Source: Roseovarius sp. S88 (GTDB lineage Bacteria > Pseudomonadota > Alphaproteobacteria > Rhodobacterales > Rhodobacteraceae). Taken from it: 64,000 nt of DNA. Below the pieces are notes generated by a model. The model saw nothing but the letters and a program-made list of their open reading frames with translations. It had not been told where the DNA came from and did no database searches. The stretch covers positions 909,501 through 973,500 of the forward strand of contig NZ_CP146069.1 of the NCBI RefSeq assembly GCF_037023735.1. The letters are read 5' to 3'. A program made the translations under genes and the position numbers. Positions 35,429 to 45,309 of the stretch are shown one piece after another. Numbering within the stretch: position 1 is the stretch's first letter; every line of letters starts with the position of its first letter.

Positions 35429-35728
35429 ATCCTGTCCTCTCTTGCTCTGGGTTCGCCTCTGAGGGCTGCTTTGTCTTTGCTGCGATCAGTATTGCCGTGA
35501 TTTGCGGCCAAGATTTGTCGGGCAAAAAAAAGATGGAAAAAACTTTGCGTGCGCGACGCGCGGATTGGGGCGATTTGTGTCTAATTTTCCTAAATTTATG
35601 ATTTTATGAGGAATTTCGGCATGTGCCGTAGTCAATTCCGGAAAAATCCACAGACTGTTTCCAAAATTGCGGCAAACTTATGGTCTGCCTTGCCGTGGTG
35701 CTGCCGCAATCTGGGGAATGCCGGGCGC

Positions 35729-36484
35729 TCAAAGACGAATGACCGAGATCAGCCTGCCATAGTCCACATCGCCCTGATGCGTCGCGCGGCGGTATGAGAA
35801 AAACCGGTCCGCGTCACTATAGGTGCAATGACGTGTCCAGTGAGCCTGACCAATCTCTGTTTCGCGGAGCCGGTGCAAACCGTAGCTTGGCAAGTCAAAC
35901 TGGTACTTTCCGTCAACACCATTGGCAAAGAACCGGCTGTTGTCCGGGTCATCATCCATGAAGCGCTCTAGAAACTCCGGTCCGACTTCATAAGCGCGCT
36001 GGCTGATGGAGGGGCCGATCACTGCGGTGATGGTCTTTCGTTGAGCGCCAAGCCCTTCCATTGCTGAGACCGTGGCTTCCAACACGCCATCCAGCGCGCC
36101 ACGCCATCCCGCATGTGCCGCACCGACAACCCCTGCTTCGGGATCCGCAAACAAAACGGGCTGACAATCCGCTGTCAGAATACCAAGGGCCATGCCGGGC
36201 GTTGCCGTGACCATGGCGTCAGCCTTGGGGCGGTCTTTGCGTGGGCCATCAATCACCTCGACATCGGCGGAATGCACCTGGTGCAAGGTCAATAGGGTAT
36301 CAGTCTCTACTCCCATCGCCTCGGCCACGCGCCCACGGTTGATCGCCACCACCTCGGATTGATCAGATGAGCCTTGCCCGCAGTTCAGCCCGGAAAAGAC
36401 ACCTGAGGACGCACCGCCCCTGCGCGTGAAGAACCCATGCCGAAGCGGGGTCAACGCGTCATGGGTTAGAATTTCAAGGGTCAT
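35729..36484 (-). CDS. pgeF: peptidoglycan editing factor PgeF (multicopper polyphenol oxidase family)
   Basis: A 251-aa YfiH/PgeF protein. The metal-binding residues are the His of LLTLHQVHSADV (near 67-72), Cys of ILTADCQPVLF (near 106), and His of GAAHAGWRGALDG (near 123). The E. coli member removes L-Ser-containing muropeptide precursors. It overlaps the MidA-type gene by 4 bp, continuing the lgt-midA-pgeF run. Confidence 0.93.
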   Translation of the reverse strand: MTLEILTHDALTPLRHGFFTRRGGASSGVFSGLNCGQGSSDQSEVVAINRGRVAEAMGVETDTLLTLHQVHSADVEVIDGPRKDRPKADAMVTATPGMALGILTADCQPVLFADPEAGVVGAAHAGWRGALDGVLEATVSAMEGLGAQRKTITAVIGPSISQRAYEVGPEFLERFMDDDPDNSRFFANGVDGKYQFDLPSYGLHRLRETEIGQAHWTRHCTYSDADRFFSYRRATHQGDVDYGRLISVIRL

Positions 36485-37551
36485 GCATCCAGCCCCGGCG
36501 GGGGTGCGGCGGCTTCGGGATAAAGCGCCATCACTTTAAAGAGCGTCCCCATTTCCTCGGGGTGGGTCAAGCGCCGATGTGCGGCGATGTGCGCGTCCAG
36601 CGAGTCACCTGTCATACTTTGCGCCAGTGTCTGCGCCCGCGCGGTGATGCCGAGCCGTTCCAGAAACACACCCTGCGGTGTGACGCGGGAGTACCGACAG
36701 CCGTCGGTGGCCGCATGCGCCAAAGCTTCAAAATCAACATGCGCGCTCAGGTCCGCCTCGCCTGGGGCGTCAAAGATCGTTGTTGTATCATGCCCGTGCA
36801 CCGCCTGAAGCGTATCGCCCAAAGAGCGCCAGTCACCGTAATCTATGATCAGCGCAGCCCCGCCATGTGCTGCAATGCGCTGACTGAGAGCCGTGATGAT
36901 GCCGCTTGCGGCCGGAGCGATCTCGACCAGATCGCCCTCTTTGGTATCCTCCAACCTGTGGGCCAGCTTATCCTCTGAATGCACAGGGCCCAGACCAAAG
37001 GCGAATTGATCATTGGTCAACCCCACCATGCGCTCGCTCCAGCCATCCCCGCCGCGTTGAAATTGCCGGATGGGCAGGGCATCGAAGAATTCATTGGCCA
37101 CAGTAAAAAGCGGCATATCCGGCAAGGTCTCTGCCGTATCTTGCCATTCTGTGTCCGCATGCTTCAAACTCTCGGCCTGTCGCTTGCGTAAAGCAGGAGA
37201 GGATTCAACCAGATGAATTCCAGCAATTGCTTCGTGAAACCCCGGAATGCCCTTGGTGGCGCGCAAGAGATCGACCATCAGCGTGCCACGCCCCGGCCCA
37301 AGCTCGGCCAGCGCAAACGGGTTTGGCGCGCCCTGATCCGTCCAGGTTTGGGCAAGACACAGTCCGATCAACTCGCCAAACATCTGGCTGATCTCAGGCG
37401 CTGTGGTGAAATCCCCCGCCGTGCCAAAAGGATCGCGGGTGGTGTAATATCCGTGCTCTGGATGCATCAGACAGGCCGCCAAAAACGCATCAAGCCGCAT
37501 AGGGCCCGTGGCTGCAATTTGCGCCTTCAGGATGTCGCCCAGTGCCGTCAT
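36481..37551 (-). CDS. SAM-dependent methyltransferase of the MidA/NDUFAF7 family
   Basis: A 356-aa protein with [20 protein letters not shown] near residues 29-48, [15 protein letters not shown] (SAM motif) near 80-95, and a conserved ALIIDYGDW near 237-245. In mitochondria the family methylates an Arg of a complex I subunit; the bacterial role is not settled. Start ATG 37551 overlaps lgt by 4 bp. An in-frame upstream extension lies inside lgt. Confidence 0.9.
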   Translation of the reverse strand: MTALGDILKAQIAATGPMRLDAFLAACLMHPEHGYYTTRDPFGTAGDFTTAPEISQMFGELIGLCLAQTWTDQGAPNPFALAELGPGRGTLMVDLLRATKGIPGFHEAIAGIHLVESSPALRKRQAESLKHADTEWQDTAETLPDMPLFTVANEFFDALPIRQFQRGGDGWSERMVGLTNDQFAFGLGPVHSEDKLAHRLEDTKEGDLVEIAPAASGIITALSQRIAAHGGAALIIDYGDWRSLGDTLQAVHGHDTTTIFDAPGEADLSAHVDFEALAHAATDGCRYSRVTPQGVFLERLGITARAQTLAQSMTGDSLDAHIAAHRRLTHPEEMGTLFKVMALYPEAAAPPPGLDA

Positions 37552-38453
37552 TCCGCCACGGCGGTGTGGGCCCTGCGCTGAGCACGCGCGAGCATGTAAG
37601 CTCCAAAAATGATCATAGGGATGCAAAGGATCTGTCCCATGGTCAGCCCGTAGCCATTTATGTGCCAGGCCAGTCCCAAAGGATTGCCGGGGCTGATGAA
37701 TTGCGCGTCGGGCTGGCGGACGAATTCCACCAAGAACCGTCCAAGCCCGTAGCCGATAAAGAAGAGCCCTGTAATGGCCCCCACTTTCTTTAGGGCGCCG
37801 CGCCGGTAGCCGAGATAGACCAGCACGGCAAAGAGCAGCAGCCCTTCGAGAAATGCTTCATAGAGCTGGGATGGGTGGCGCGCACAAAGCCCCGCGACCA
37901 TGTCTGCGCAGTCCTGGGCCGCAGCACCTGGAAATATGACGCCCCACGGCACCTCGGTGGGTCGCCCCCAAAGCTCGGCATTGGTGAAATTCGCCAAACG
38001 GCCCAGCAAAAGCCCAACGGGTGTGACCATGCACAGCACGTCAGCAACCGACAGCCACGGGATTCCATTGCGCTTGGAAAACGCCACGCAGGCAATGATC
38101 ACACCGATAAGCCCACCGTGAAACGACATCCCCCCTTGCCAGACCATCAGAATTTCGGACGGGTTCGCGAGGTAGTAGGCGGGTTGATAAAACAGCACAA
38201 AGCCCAGACGCCCGCCGAGGATCACCCCCAGGATCACCCAGGTGGCCAGATCCTCGACCTGTTTGACGCTCATCGGGGCTGTGTCATAGGCCCATAAATG
38301 TGCGCGCTTCACGGTCTGTGCCACAAGCCACCAGCCGATGATGATGCCAACAATGTAAGACAGCGCGTACCACCTCAGCGCCAGCTCATAGCCGAACACG
38401 GTAAAGGAAAATGCCTCGGACGAAATCTCTGGAAACGGAATGGCTGCGCGCAT
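37548..38453 (-). CDS. lgt: prolipoprotein diacylglyceryl transferase
   Basis: Transfers diacylglyceryl from phosphatidylglycerol to the lipobox cysteine of prolipoproteins in the inner membrane. 301 aa, about seven hydrophobic helices. The Lgt signature [16 protein letters not shown] near residues 150-165 is clear, preceded by HGGLIGVI with the essential His. It is divergent from ubiK and heads the lgt-midA-pgeF operon. Confidence 0.95.
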   Translation of the reverse strand: MRAAIPFPEISSEAFSFTVFGYELALRWYALSYIVGIIIGWWLVAQTVKRAHLWAYDTAPMSVKQVEDLATWVILGVILGGRLGFVLFYQPAYYLANPSEILMVWQGGMSFHGGLIGVIIACVAFSKRNGIPWLSVADVLCMVTPVGLLLGRLANFTNAELWGRPTEVPWGVIFPGAAAQDCADMVAGLCARHPSQLYEAFLEGLLLFAVLVYLGYRRGALKKVGAITGLFFIGYGLGRFLVEFVRQPDAQFISPGNPLGLAWHINGYGLTMGQILCIPMIIFGAYMLARAQRRAHTAVAE

Positions 38454-38551
38454 CTGTGCCTCTGTTTGCTTGCGACTGCGACGATCCAGACCTTGCCCGT
38501 CCCCGCTTTGACGCCCATATAGGGATCAAATGTAAGGCCGGAGCAATCCAA

Positions 38552-38794
38552 ATGCAGACCCGCAACAAAGTTTTTGACGATTTATCGCAATTGATGACAA
38601 ACGCAATGGGCGTGGCCCAGGGTGCCAAGCAGGAAGCGGACACCGCGATGAAGTCGTGGATCGATCGTTGGCTTGCGGATCGCGATTTGGTCACCCGCGA
38701 AGAATTTGATGCTGTGCGTGCCATGGCCCAGAAAGCACGCGAAGAAAACGAAGCGCTTAAGGCGCGGATAGAAGCGCTTGAAAAAGACAAGTAA
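38552..38794 (+). CDS. ubiK: ubiquinone biosynthesis accessory factor UbiK (BMFP family)
   Basis: An 80-aa mostly helical protein: MQTRNKVFDDLSQLMTNAMG, then WIDRWLADRDLVTREEFDAV and a C-terminal coiled coil (AREENEALKARIEALEKDK), matching UbiK/YqiC. Members bind membranes and help ubiquinone assembly. ATG 38552 fits the family start; a longer frame upstream overlaps lgt. Confidence 0.85.
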   Translation: MQTRNKVFDDLSQLMTNAMGVAQGAKQEADTAMKSWIDRWLADRDLVTREEFDAVRAMAQKAREENEALKARIEALEKDK

Positions 38795-38912
38795 CGCACG
38801 CTTGTTCGAGTGGACGTTGTCCTTGCTATCTCGCCACACTTTGATCAGGAACTGACCTTCCTCAGGTTGTCTCACGGCCCAAAAGCCGGTTAGATGACTT
38901 AGGGGAGGGAGA

Positions 38913-40796
38913 ATGACCGGTATCGAGTTGACCTTTGAAATGTCAGTGGTGCTTGCACTGCTCGCATTCACGATTTTCCTCTTTGTGTCCGAGATTGTGC
39001 GCATCGACCTGGCGGCTATTCTGGTGATGGTCATCCTTGGCCTGCTGAGCCAACACCCCTCATTGACCAATCTGGCCGATGTCTCGCAGCTCTTTGACGG
39101 ATTTGCCTCTAACGCGGTCATTTCGATCATCGCCGTGATGATCGTTGGGGCCGGTTTGGACAAGACTGGCATCATGAGCAAAGTCGCCGCCGTTATTCTC
39201 AGATACGGCGGCAAGACAGAGGCGCGGATCATCCCCATCGTCTCTGGCACGGTGGGCGTCATCTCCTCGTTCATGCAAAACGTAGGGGCTGCGGCGCTCT
39301 TCCTGCCTGTGGTCAGCCGGATCGCTGTGCGCACGGAGTTGCCCTTGTCGCGCCTTTTGATGCCTATGGGGTTCTGCGCCATATTGGGCGGCACGATGAC
39401 GATGGTGGGGTCTTCGCCGCTTATCCTGCTCAATGACTTGTTGATCAACGCCAATGACATGCTGCCCGAAGGCGAAAAGATGGAGCCTTTTGGCCTGTTT
39501 TCAGTTACGCCAATCGGACTCAGCCTGATCGTGACAGGCATTCTCTATTTCACAATTTTTGGGCGCTGGGTTTTGCCAACTGGCAAAAGCGCCGACGATG
39601 CGACAAGCGCACAGTCATTGAAAGAATACCTTAAGAATATCTACGGGTTGAAGACGGACATCTTCGAGATTTCCATTCCCTCGGGCCATCCCTGCGAAGG
39701 CATGACGTTCGATGAGATGATGCAAAAGTATCATGTCTATATCATCGGCAGCGCCTATCGCGGGAAGCGCTGGTTCGCGCCGGTGATCCAGACGCCGATT
39801 GAGACCCCCTGTCGTCTGGCGGTGCTGGGGCGATCTCGGGTGATCCGTGAAATGGTTCTTGATCAGGGGTTCACACTGCATAGTGAATTGGACGTCTTTG
39901 CCGAAGACTACGCGCCGACAAAATCGGGCGTGGCCGAGATGGTGATCCCCCCAGGGTCTGAGGTGATTGGCAAATGCGCGCATGACCTGGTGTTTCGTAA
40001 AACCTACGGGGCGAGCCTTTTGGCGATCCATCGCGATGAAGAAACCATGAGCTATGTGGAAACCGAGACCCACGCACCGACGCTTGTTGGCGAAGTGCCG
40101 TTTCACGCTGGAGATACGCTGGTGATCCACTCCACGTGGGACGCGTTGATGCGGCTGACGCGCAACCCCGATTTCGTTGTGGTTACGACCGAATTCCCGC
40201 ATGAGGAGCTGCGCCCTTCCAAGGTCGGCTGGGCGGTGTTCTTTTTCCTCTTGTCGCTGAGCATGATCCTGTTTACCGACGTGCTCTTATCGTTGTGCCT
40301 TTTGACCGGGGCGGCGGGCATGATCGTGACCCGCGTGATTGATATCGATGAAGCCTATCGGGCGGTCAGTTGGAGTACGATCTTTCTGTTGGCCGGCCTC
40401 ATACCTCTGGGTCAGGCTGTACAATCCACTGGCACGGCGGAGTGGATCGCGCACCAGATCCTCACCTTGCTCAATGGCTGGCCTGTATGGTCGTTGCAGG
40501 TCGGTCTGGCCATACTGGCCACGATCTTCACACTGGTGATGTCAAATGTCGGTGCAACAGTGCTTCTCGTGCCGCTGGCCGTATCCATCGCAGCGGCGGC
40601 TGGAGGTGATCCGGCGCTCTTTGCCTTGACCGTGGCGATCTCGACGTCGAACTCCTTCCTGATCCCGACCCATCAGGTCAATGCGCTGATCATGGGGCCT
40701 GCTGGCTACAAGGTCACCGATTTCATCAAGGGCGGCGGGATCATGACCATCCTGTTCTTGATCGTCTCTCTGGCGGTGATGAACGTGGTGTTCTAG
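38913..40796 (+). CDS. SLC13 family permease with TrkA-C domains
   Basis: A 627-aa transporter. Hydrophobic helices lie in residues about 10-200 and 430-625; between them (about 245-420) are two RCK/TrkA-C-type cytosolic regions. Conserved motifs include SFMQNVGAAALFLPV and GGTMTMVGSSPLIL in the first half and SNVGATVLLVPLAVS and STSNSFLIPTHQVN in the second, the two repeated hairpin motifs of the divalent-anion:Na+ symporter family. The substrate could be sulfate, dicarboxylate or other; not resolved. Confidence 0.9.
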   Translation: MTGIELTFEMSVVLALLAFTIFLFVSEIVRIDLAAILVMVILGLLSQHPSLTNLADVSQLFDGFASNAVISIIAVMIVGAGLDKTGIMSKVAAVILRYGGKTEARIIPIVSGTVGVISSFMQNVGAAALFLPVVSRIAVRTELPLSRLLMPMGFCAILGGTMTMVGSSPLILLNDLLINANDMLPEGEKMEPFGLFSVTPIGLSLIVTGILYFTIFGRWVLPTGKSADDATSAQSLKEYLKNIYGLKTDIFEISIPSGHPCEGMTFDEMMQKYHVYIIGSAYRGKRWFAPVIQTPIETPCRLAVLGRSRVIREMVLDQGFTLHSELDVFAEDYAPTKSGVAEMVIPPGSEVIGKCAHDLVFRKTYGASLLAIHRDEETMSYVETETHAPTLVGEVPFHAGDTLVIHSTWDALMRLTRNPDFVVVTTEFPHEELRPSKVGWAVFFFLLSLSMILFTDVLLSLCLLTGAAGMIVTRVIDIDEAYRAVSWSTIFLLAGLIPLGQAVQSTGTAEWIAHQILTLLNGWPVWSLQVGLAILATIFTLVMSNVGATVLLVPLAVSIAAAAGGDPALFALTVAISTSNSFLIPTHQVNALIMGPAGYKVTDFIKGGGIMTILFLIVSLAVMNVVF

Positions 40797-41014
40797 GGCC
40801 AGCAAGGCCGAAACGCAGTTATCCCCCGCATTTTGATGAATCTTTCATGTCATCCACAACTTATTGCGGTTATCCCCAAGAAATAGCTTTACAGGCTGCC
40901 TGATAGGCCCCACCATATCTTGTAGGACAGCGGGAGATCGCCCCTGAACCTAGAGCAGACACCGAGCGATAGCGGCTCTGCCAGCCCGTCGCTACAACAA
41001 AAAGAGGTGGCGCC

Positions 41015-41515
41015 ATGGCATTATCAGAGCAGTTCCTTCACGAAGACCTTCACCCGATCGACATCGTCGAGCATCTGGCCGAGCACCATGATTGGGATTT
41101 CGATCGCATTGCCGATGATCAGATCGCCATGGCTGTCGAAGGCCAATGGCGCACCTATTCCGTGACACTGGCCTGGTCGAGCTATGACGAGACCCTGCGC
41201 ATGGTGTGCACGTTTGAAATGGAGCCACCGGAGGACAAGCTGCCGGTGCTTTACGAGCTTTTGAATTGTGTGAACGACCAATGCTGGGCCGGGGCCTTCA
41301 GCTATTGGGCCGAACAGAAACTGATGGTCTATCGCTATGGCCTCATCATGGCGGGCGGGCAAGGTGTTGCGCCAGAACAGATTGACACGCTGATCGGGGC
41401 TGCGGTGCTGAGCGCTGAACGCTACTACCCGGCGTTCCAACTTGCGGTTTGGGGTGGACGCACGCCCGAAGATGCCATGCAGATCGCCATAGGCGAGGCC
41501 TACGGACGGGCCTAG
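41015..41515 (+). CDS. YbjN domain-containing protein
   Basis: A 166-aa soluble protein with the YbjN layout (a fold related to type III secretion chaperones): 'DIVEHLAEHHDWDFDRIADD' at the start, 'GQWRTYSVTLAWSSYDETLR' in the middle, and 'YELLNCVNDQCWAGAFSYWAE' after it. Function unknown; common in alphaproteobacteria. AAAGAGG lies upstream of ATG 41015. Confidence 0.82.
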   Translation: MALSEQFLHEDLHPIDIVEHLAEHHDWDFDRIADDQIAMAVEGQWRTYSVTLAWSSYDETLRMVCTFEMEPPEDKLPVLYELLNCVNDQCWAGAFSYWAEQKLMVYRYGLIMAGGQGVAPEQIDTLIGAAVLSAERYYPAFQLAVWGGRTPEDAMQIAIGEAYGRA

Positions 41516-41632
41516 ATTTCACTCACGGCCAAACATGGGGGCGGGCTTCGGCTCGCCCTTTGGTGTAAGGGGCTTTTTGGGGCGGTTATGAGCGCCCTGC
41601 ATTTTGCGTATACTGCGGCGCAGGAAAAGTCG

Positions 41633-41654
41633 GCTTTGAGCCCAAAGCGGACAT
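41633..41654 (+). repeat. 22-bp direct repeat, left copy
   Basis: GCTTTGAGCCCAAAGCGGAC followed by AT. It matches 42211-42232 at 20 of 22 positions and the 22827-22843 element over 16 bases. The GCTTT/AAAGC ends can pair. It lies at the left boundary of an AT-rich islet. Confidence 0.6.
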
Positions 41655-41705
41655 GAAGCTACTAGTGTTTCCTGCTGGTCGGAGCCTTAGATTCGGAATA
41701 CTCAG

Positions 41706-42092
41706 TTATCTGACCAGTCTCGAATCCGCTTCCATTAACTGAATGAATTTTTCGAATTCTTGTAACGCTTTGGACTTTTTTTCTGCGCATTCGACTGTTG
41801 TGTTCGAAAAATGATCCGTGCTTCCCAACATAAGCTCTTTGTACTGACTTTCCAAAAACGTATGGCAATACTTGAAGTCCTCTGCAGCCAATTTCGAGAA
41901 GTCAGCTTTAGTTTCGTCCAAAGGGCTAAACACGGCTTCAAACAAGACTGGTTTGTCATTCATTAGATGGTTCCACAAGCCAACCAGCAAAGGCAGCGCC
42001 GCATCGGAAGAACCAAGATTTAAATGAACAGATTTGTTCCAGTCATTAGGTTTTTTGGTGTCCAACGATATGAGTATTTTGTACGGAAACAA
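41706..42092 (-). CDS. hypothetical protein in AT-rich islet
   Basis: A 128-aa frame with normal amino-acid composition, no membrane segment and a charged, helical C-terminal half. No recognisable family. Base composition is much AT-richer than adjoining genes, and the gene is enclosed by 22-bp direct repeats at 41633 and 42211. This suggests an inserted gene. Start ATG 42092 lacks an obvious ribosome site. Confidence 0.5.
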   Translation of the reverse strand: MFPYKILISLDTKKPNDWNKSVHLNLGSSDAALPLLVGLWNHLMNDKPVLFEAVFSPLDETKADFSKLAAEDFKYCHTFLESQYKELMLGSTDHFSNTTVECAEKKSKALQEFEKFIQLMEADSRLVR

Positions 42093-42210
42093 TCTTCACT
42101 CCAATATAATTGTTTGCAATCGAAGGCTGGGAGATAAGTCGGAAATAAACCTTCGTACTAACGCTTGATTGGTAACAGTCATATTTCGGAAGTCTAATGG
42201 TATGATGTCC

Positions 42211-42232
42211 GCTGTGAGCCCGAAGCGGACAT
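42211..42232 (+). repeat. 22-bp direct repeat, right copy
   Basis: GCTGTGAGCCCGAAGCGGAC followed by AT; same orientation as 41633-41654, 578 bp away. Together they bracket the 41706-42092 gene. Confidence 0.6.
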
Positions 42233-42352
42233 TATACTGACGAACTTTCACAACAACAAAATGCTCAATCTCCACACAAAATCTGCACCATTTGCTGATA
42301 ATGGTATCCTCGAATTTCGATTGCGCAGATTAGCAAAACGGCATCGCATCAA

Positions 42353-42817
42353 ATGATCCAAGTTACTCGGAAGTCTCTGAGATTAGTTTCCCTAGTTATT
42401 GTAGTGGTGAGTTTGTCGTTTATTTTGGCTACTCGCAAACTGCCTTACTTCTGCGTCGAACCGACAGACGGTGAACTCGTGGACCTCGCTTTAGACTATA
42501 TCGTTGAGGCACAGACAGGCAGTGTTTCTGGCCTTGTGCCCGAAGGCCAACGCTATCAGCTAAGGCTGATAACTTTCCCCGACAGGCAAGCGTTTTTGGA
42601 TGCCAATCCAGAATGTTGTGAAGTCTTCACACGCCAAGCAGTTGCGGAGCACATTTCACCCGCACAAAGAGACCGAAGTAACTACAGCGGGTCTGTGCGT
42701 ATTCGGGCAACTTACAAAGTTCGAACAAACTCCAATCAAGAGTTTTATCCGCACAACACCTACACCAACACTCGCGTTGTGCATGTCGATAAGTGTCGGC
42801 AGATCATCAATCTCTGA
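42353..42817 (+). CDS. hypothetical exported or membrane-anchored protein
   Basis: A 154-aa protein with a basic N-terminus and a hydrophobic stretch at residues 11-26, which could be a signal anchor. The rest is hydrophilic with cysteine pairs (PECCEVF). No recognised domain. AT-richer than the chromosome around it. No strong ribosome site before ATG 42353. Confidence 0.55.
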   Translation: MIQVTRKSLRLVSLVIVVVSLSFILATRKLPYFCVEPTDGELVDLALDYIVEAQTGSVSGLVPEGQRYQLRLITFPDRQAFLDANPECCEVFTRQAVAEHISPAQRDRSNYSGSVRIRATYKVRTNSNQEFYPHNTYTNTRVVHVDKCRQIINL

Positions 42818-43066
42818 TCTGAAAACGGACTATCAATCGGTCAGGCTGAATGACCGCTTTGTCCGCTTACCCGCCATCCGCCGAAGCTGTGTTGCAGATT
42901 GACCGCTTGATCGTAAACCCCCGACCAAAAGTTGTCGCCGACAAAGATCTTTTGCCCAGCGACTTTGCGCAAGGCTTGGCCGAGCCTTACGATCTCGCAT
43001 TGCACCACCCGAGCCTGCGATTTATCACAGGTTGAAAACTGACGCGGCAGGGCAGGGATAGCCAAC

Positions 43067-43885
43067 ATGGATACGGAAACGGTGGCCCAGAATGGCCTTG
43101 TGCTTTTGGGATGTGGCAAAATGGGGTCGGCTATGCTCTCGGGCTGGCTGGAAGGCGGTTTGCCTGCAGGATCGGTTTGGGTGATTGATCCCAAACCGTC
43201 CGACTGGCTGCAATCCACGGGCGTTCACATTAACATCGACCTGCCACCACATCCGGCCATTGTGCTGATTGCCGTCAAGCCCCAGATGATGGGAGACGCC
43301 CTGCCGACGATTGCGGCGATGGGAAATAGGGACACGCTCTTTGTTTCGGTCGCTGCCGGCACCGAGATTGCGTCTTTTGAAGCCGAACTTGGGGATCAAA
43401 GCCCGATCATACGCGTGATGCCCAACACGCCCGCTGCCGTGGGCAAGGGCATCTCCGCCATGATCGGCAATGCCCATGTGCGCCCGGATCAGCTCGATAT
43501 GGCCCAGGACTTGCTTGAGGCCGTCGGGCAGGTGGTGCGGCTGGAGAGCGAAGATCAGATGGATGCCGTTACGGGCCTCTCGGGATCGGGTCCGGCTTAT
43601 GTGTTTCATATGATCGAATGCATGGCCGCTGCAGGTAAGGCGCAGGGGTTGTCGCCTGACTTGGCGATGCAACTGGCCAAGGCGACGGTCGCGGGGGCAG
43701 GGGCATTGGCCGAGACGGCGGAGGAAACGCCTGCTGAGTTGCGCGTTAATGTCACCAGCCCCAATGGCACCACGCAAGCGGGGCTTGAGGTGCTGATGGA
43801 GGAGGTTGGCGGCCTACCGGGGCTTATGATGAAAACCGTGGCCGCTGCAACGGCCCGTTCAAAGGAATTGCGCGATGGCGGATGA
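43067..43885 (+). CDS. proC: pyrroline-5-carboxylate reductase
   Basis: Last step of proline synthesis, NAD(P)H-dependent. 272 aa. Rossmann motif LLGCGKMGSAML near residues 11-22, VIRVMPNTPAAVGKG near 110-124, and the C-terminal signature AGAGALAETAEETPAELRVNV followed by SPNGTTQAGL. The stop overlaps the csaA gene by 11 bp. Confidence 0.95.
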   Translation: MDTETVAQNGLVLLGCGKMGSAMLSGWLEGGLPAGSVWVIDPKPSDWLQSTGVHINIDLPPHPAIVLIAVKPQMMGDALPTIAAMGNRDTLFVSVAAGTEIASFEAELGDQSPIIRVMPNTPAAVGKGISAMIGNAHVRPDQLDMAQDLLEAVGQVVRLESEDQMDAVTGLSGSGPAYVFHMIECMAAAGKAQGLSPDLAMQLAKATVAGAGALAETAEETPAELRVNVTSPNGTTQAGLEVLMEEVGGLPGLMMKTVAAATARSKELRDGG

Positions 43886-44216
43886 GATCACATTCGATGA
43901 CTTTCTCAAGGTTGATATCCGTGTCGGTCGAGTCATTCGCGCAGAACCCTTTCCCGAGGCGCGCAAACCGGCGATCAAGATGTGGATCGACTTTGGACCC
44001 GAGATCGGCGAGCGCAAAACCTCGGCCCAGATCACCGTGCACTACACACCCGAAGACCTGCCCGGCAAACTGGTCATGGCGGTCACCAATTTCCCGCCCC
44101 GCCAGATCGGGCCCTTCATGTCCGAGGTTCTCGTGCTGGGCCTGAGCGACGCAGAGGGCGAGATCGTGTTGCTTGCGCCGGACAAGGATGTCCCCGTCGG
44201 AGGGCGCATGCATTGA
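43875..44216 (+). CDS. csaA: tRNA-binding protein CsaA
   Basis: A 113-aa stand-alone tRNA-binding OB-fold (EMAP/Trbp111 type) with FLKVDIRVGRVIRAEPFPEARKPA at the start and TNFPPRQIGPFMSEVLVLG near the centre. CsaA binds tRNA and has been linked to protein export in Bacillus. Overlaps proC by 11 bp and the next gene by 4 bp. Confidence 0.9.
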   Translation: MADEITFDDFLKVDIRVGRVIRAEPFPEARKPAIKMWIDFGPEIGERKTSAQITVHYTPEDLPGKLVMAVTNFPPRQIGPFMSEVLVLGLSDAEGEIVLLAPDKDVPVGGRMH

Positions 44217-45169
44217 AACGCGTCTATTTCACACGTCCTTTGCCTGAAAGCGTGGCCGACATGGCGCGCGCGTATTTCGACGTGGAAATGCGGACCGAAA
44301 ACACGCCGCTCAAAATCGGTCAGATGCGCGCGGCGCTGAACCTCTATGACGGCGTGCTGATGATGTTTGGTGACACGTTTTCCGTCGAGGTCTTCCGCGA
44401 GGCGCAGAACCCGCGCTGCAAGGTGCTGGCCAATTATGGCGTGGGCATCAATCATATTGATCTGCAGGCCGCGCGCAGTGCCGGTGTTATGGTCACCAAC
44501 GTGCCCGGTGCCGTGACCGATGCCACCGCCGATATCGGCATGACCCTCATCATGATGAGCGCCCGGCGAGCAGGCGAAGGCGAGCGCATGGTGCGCGCAG
44601 GCGAATGGCCGGGTTGGAACCCAACGCAGCTTCTGGGCACGCATGTCACCGGAAAGACGGTGGGCATCATCGGTATGGGTCGCATCGGATCGGCCATCGC
44701 GCAGCGCTGCCATTTTGGCTTTGACATGAAAGTGCTCTACTGGTCGCGCAGCGAAAAGGACTTCGCCTATCCGGCAGAGCGTGTGAGAACTCTGGAAGAG
44801 CTGATGGCGCGCGCCGATTTTGCCGTTGTCGCCGTACCCGCCAGTGCCGAGACGCATCACCTGATCAATGATGACGCACTCAGCCACATGGCCCCGACCG
44901 CGCATCTGATCAACGTGGCGCGCGGTGACATCGTGGATGAGGCCGCGCTGATCCGTGCCCTGAAAGACCGCCGCATCGCGGGTGCAGGTCTTGACGTCTA
45001 CGAACACGAACCAACCGTCCCGAATGCGCTCAAGGCGATGGAAAACGCGGTTCTCCTGCCCCATATGGGCACGTCGACGCTGGAAGTCCGCGAGAAAATG
45101 GGTCGCATCGCGGTAGAGAACCTGCAAAAGGCGCTGAACGGAGAGACACCACCGAACCTTGTGAATTGA
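44213..45169 (+). CDS. D-isomer specific 2-hydroxyacid dehydrogenase
   Basis: A 318-aa NAD(P)-dependent dehydrogenase of the glyoxylate/hydroxypyruvate reductase type. NAD motif GIIGMGRIGSAIA near residues 150-162, catalytic Arg in INVARGDIVDE near 233-243, Glu near 262-267, and His in LLPHMGTST near 283-291. The best start is TTG 44213: it overlaps the csaA stop and has GGAGGG eight bases upstream. The substrate (glyoxylate, hydroxypyruvate or other) is not determined. Confidence 0.9.
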   Translation: MKRVYFTRPLPESVADMARAYFDVEMRTENTPLKIGQMRAALNLYDGVLMMFGDTFSVEVFREAQNPRCKVLANYGVGINHIDLQAARSAGVMVTNVPGAVTDATADIGMTLIMMSARRAGEGERMVRAGEWPGWNPTQLLGTHVTGKTVGIIGMGRIGSAIAQRCHFGFDMKVLYWSRSEKDFAYPAERVRTLEELMARADFAVVAVPASAETHHLINDDALSHMAPTAHLINVARGDIVDEAALIRALKDRRIAGAGLDVYEHEPTVPNALKAMENAVLLPHMGTSTLEVREKMGRIAVENLQKALNGETPPNLVN

Positions 45170-45309
45170 AGCAGGTATTAGGATGTCTGCTATGCGGACC
45201 TTGCTGCCATTTAGCGAAAGGCAGCTACCGTGATAGTGGCCCACAAAACGGACGCATGAGACCGCCAACAATAGTCAAATCTTAATGCAAAATTGCGTTA
45301 AATCGGCAC

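Noticed and set aside
35092..35601. 169-codon plus-strand frame between the Hint gene and pgeF
   Set aside because: No family resemblance, and it runs antisense to the small minus-strand gene and across its terminator.
40819..40878. Three DnaA-box-like 9-mers (TTATCCCCC, TCATCCACA, TTATCCCCA)
   Set aside because: None matches the TTATNCACA consensus fully, and there is no dnaA, parAB or AT-rich unwinding region nearby, so an origin is not supported.
42850..43035. 61-codon plus-strand frame before proC
   Set aside because: Short, no family resemblance or ribosome site; judged accidental.
44042..45271. 409-codon minus-strand frame opposite the 2-hydroxyacid dehydrogenase
   Set aside because: Fully antisense to a gene with clear catalytic motifs.
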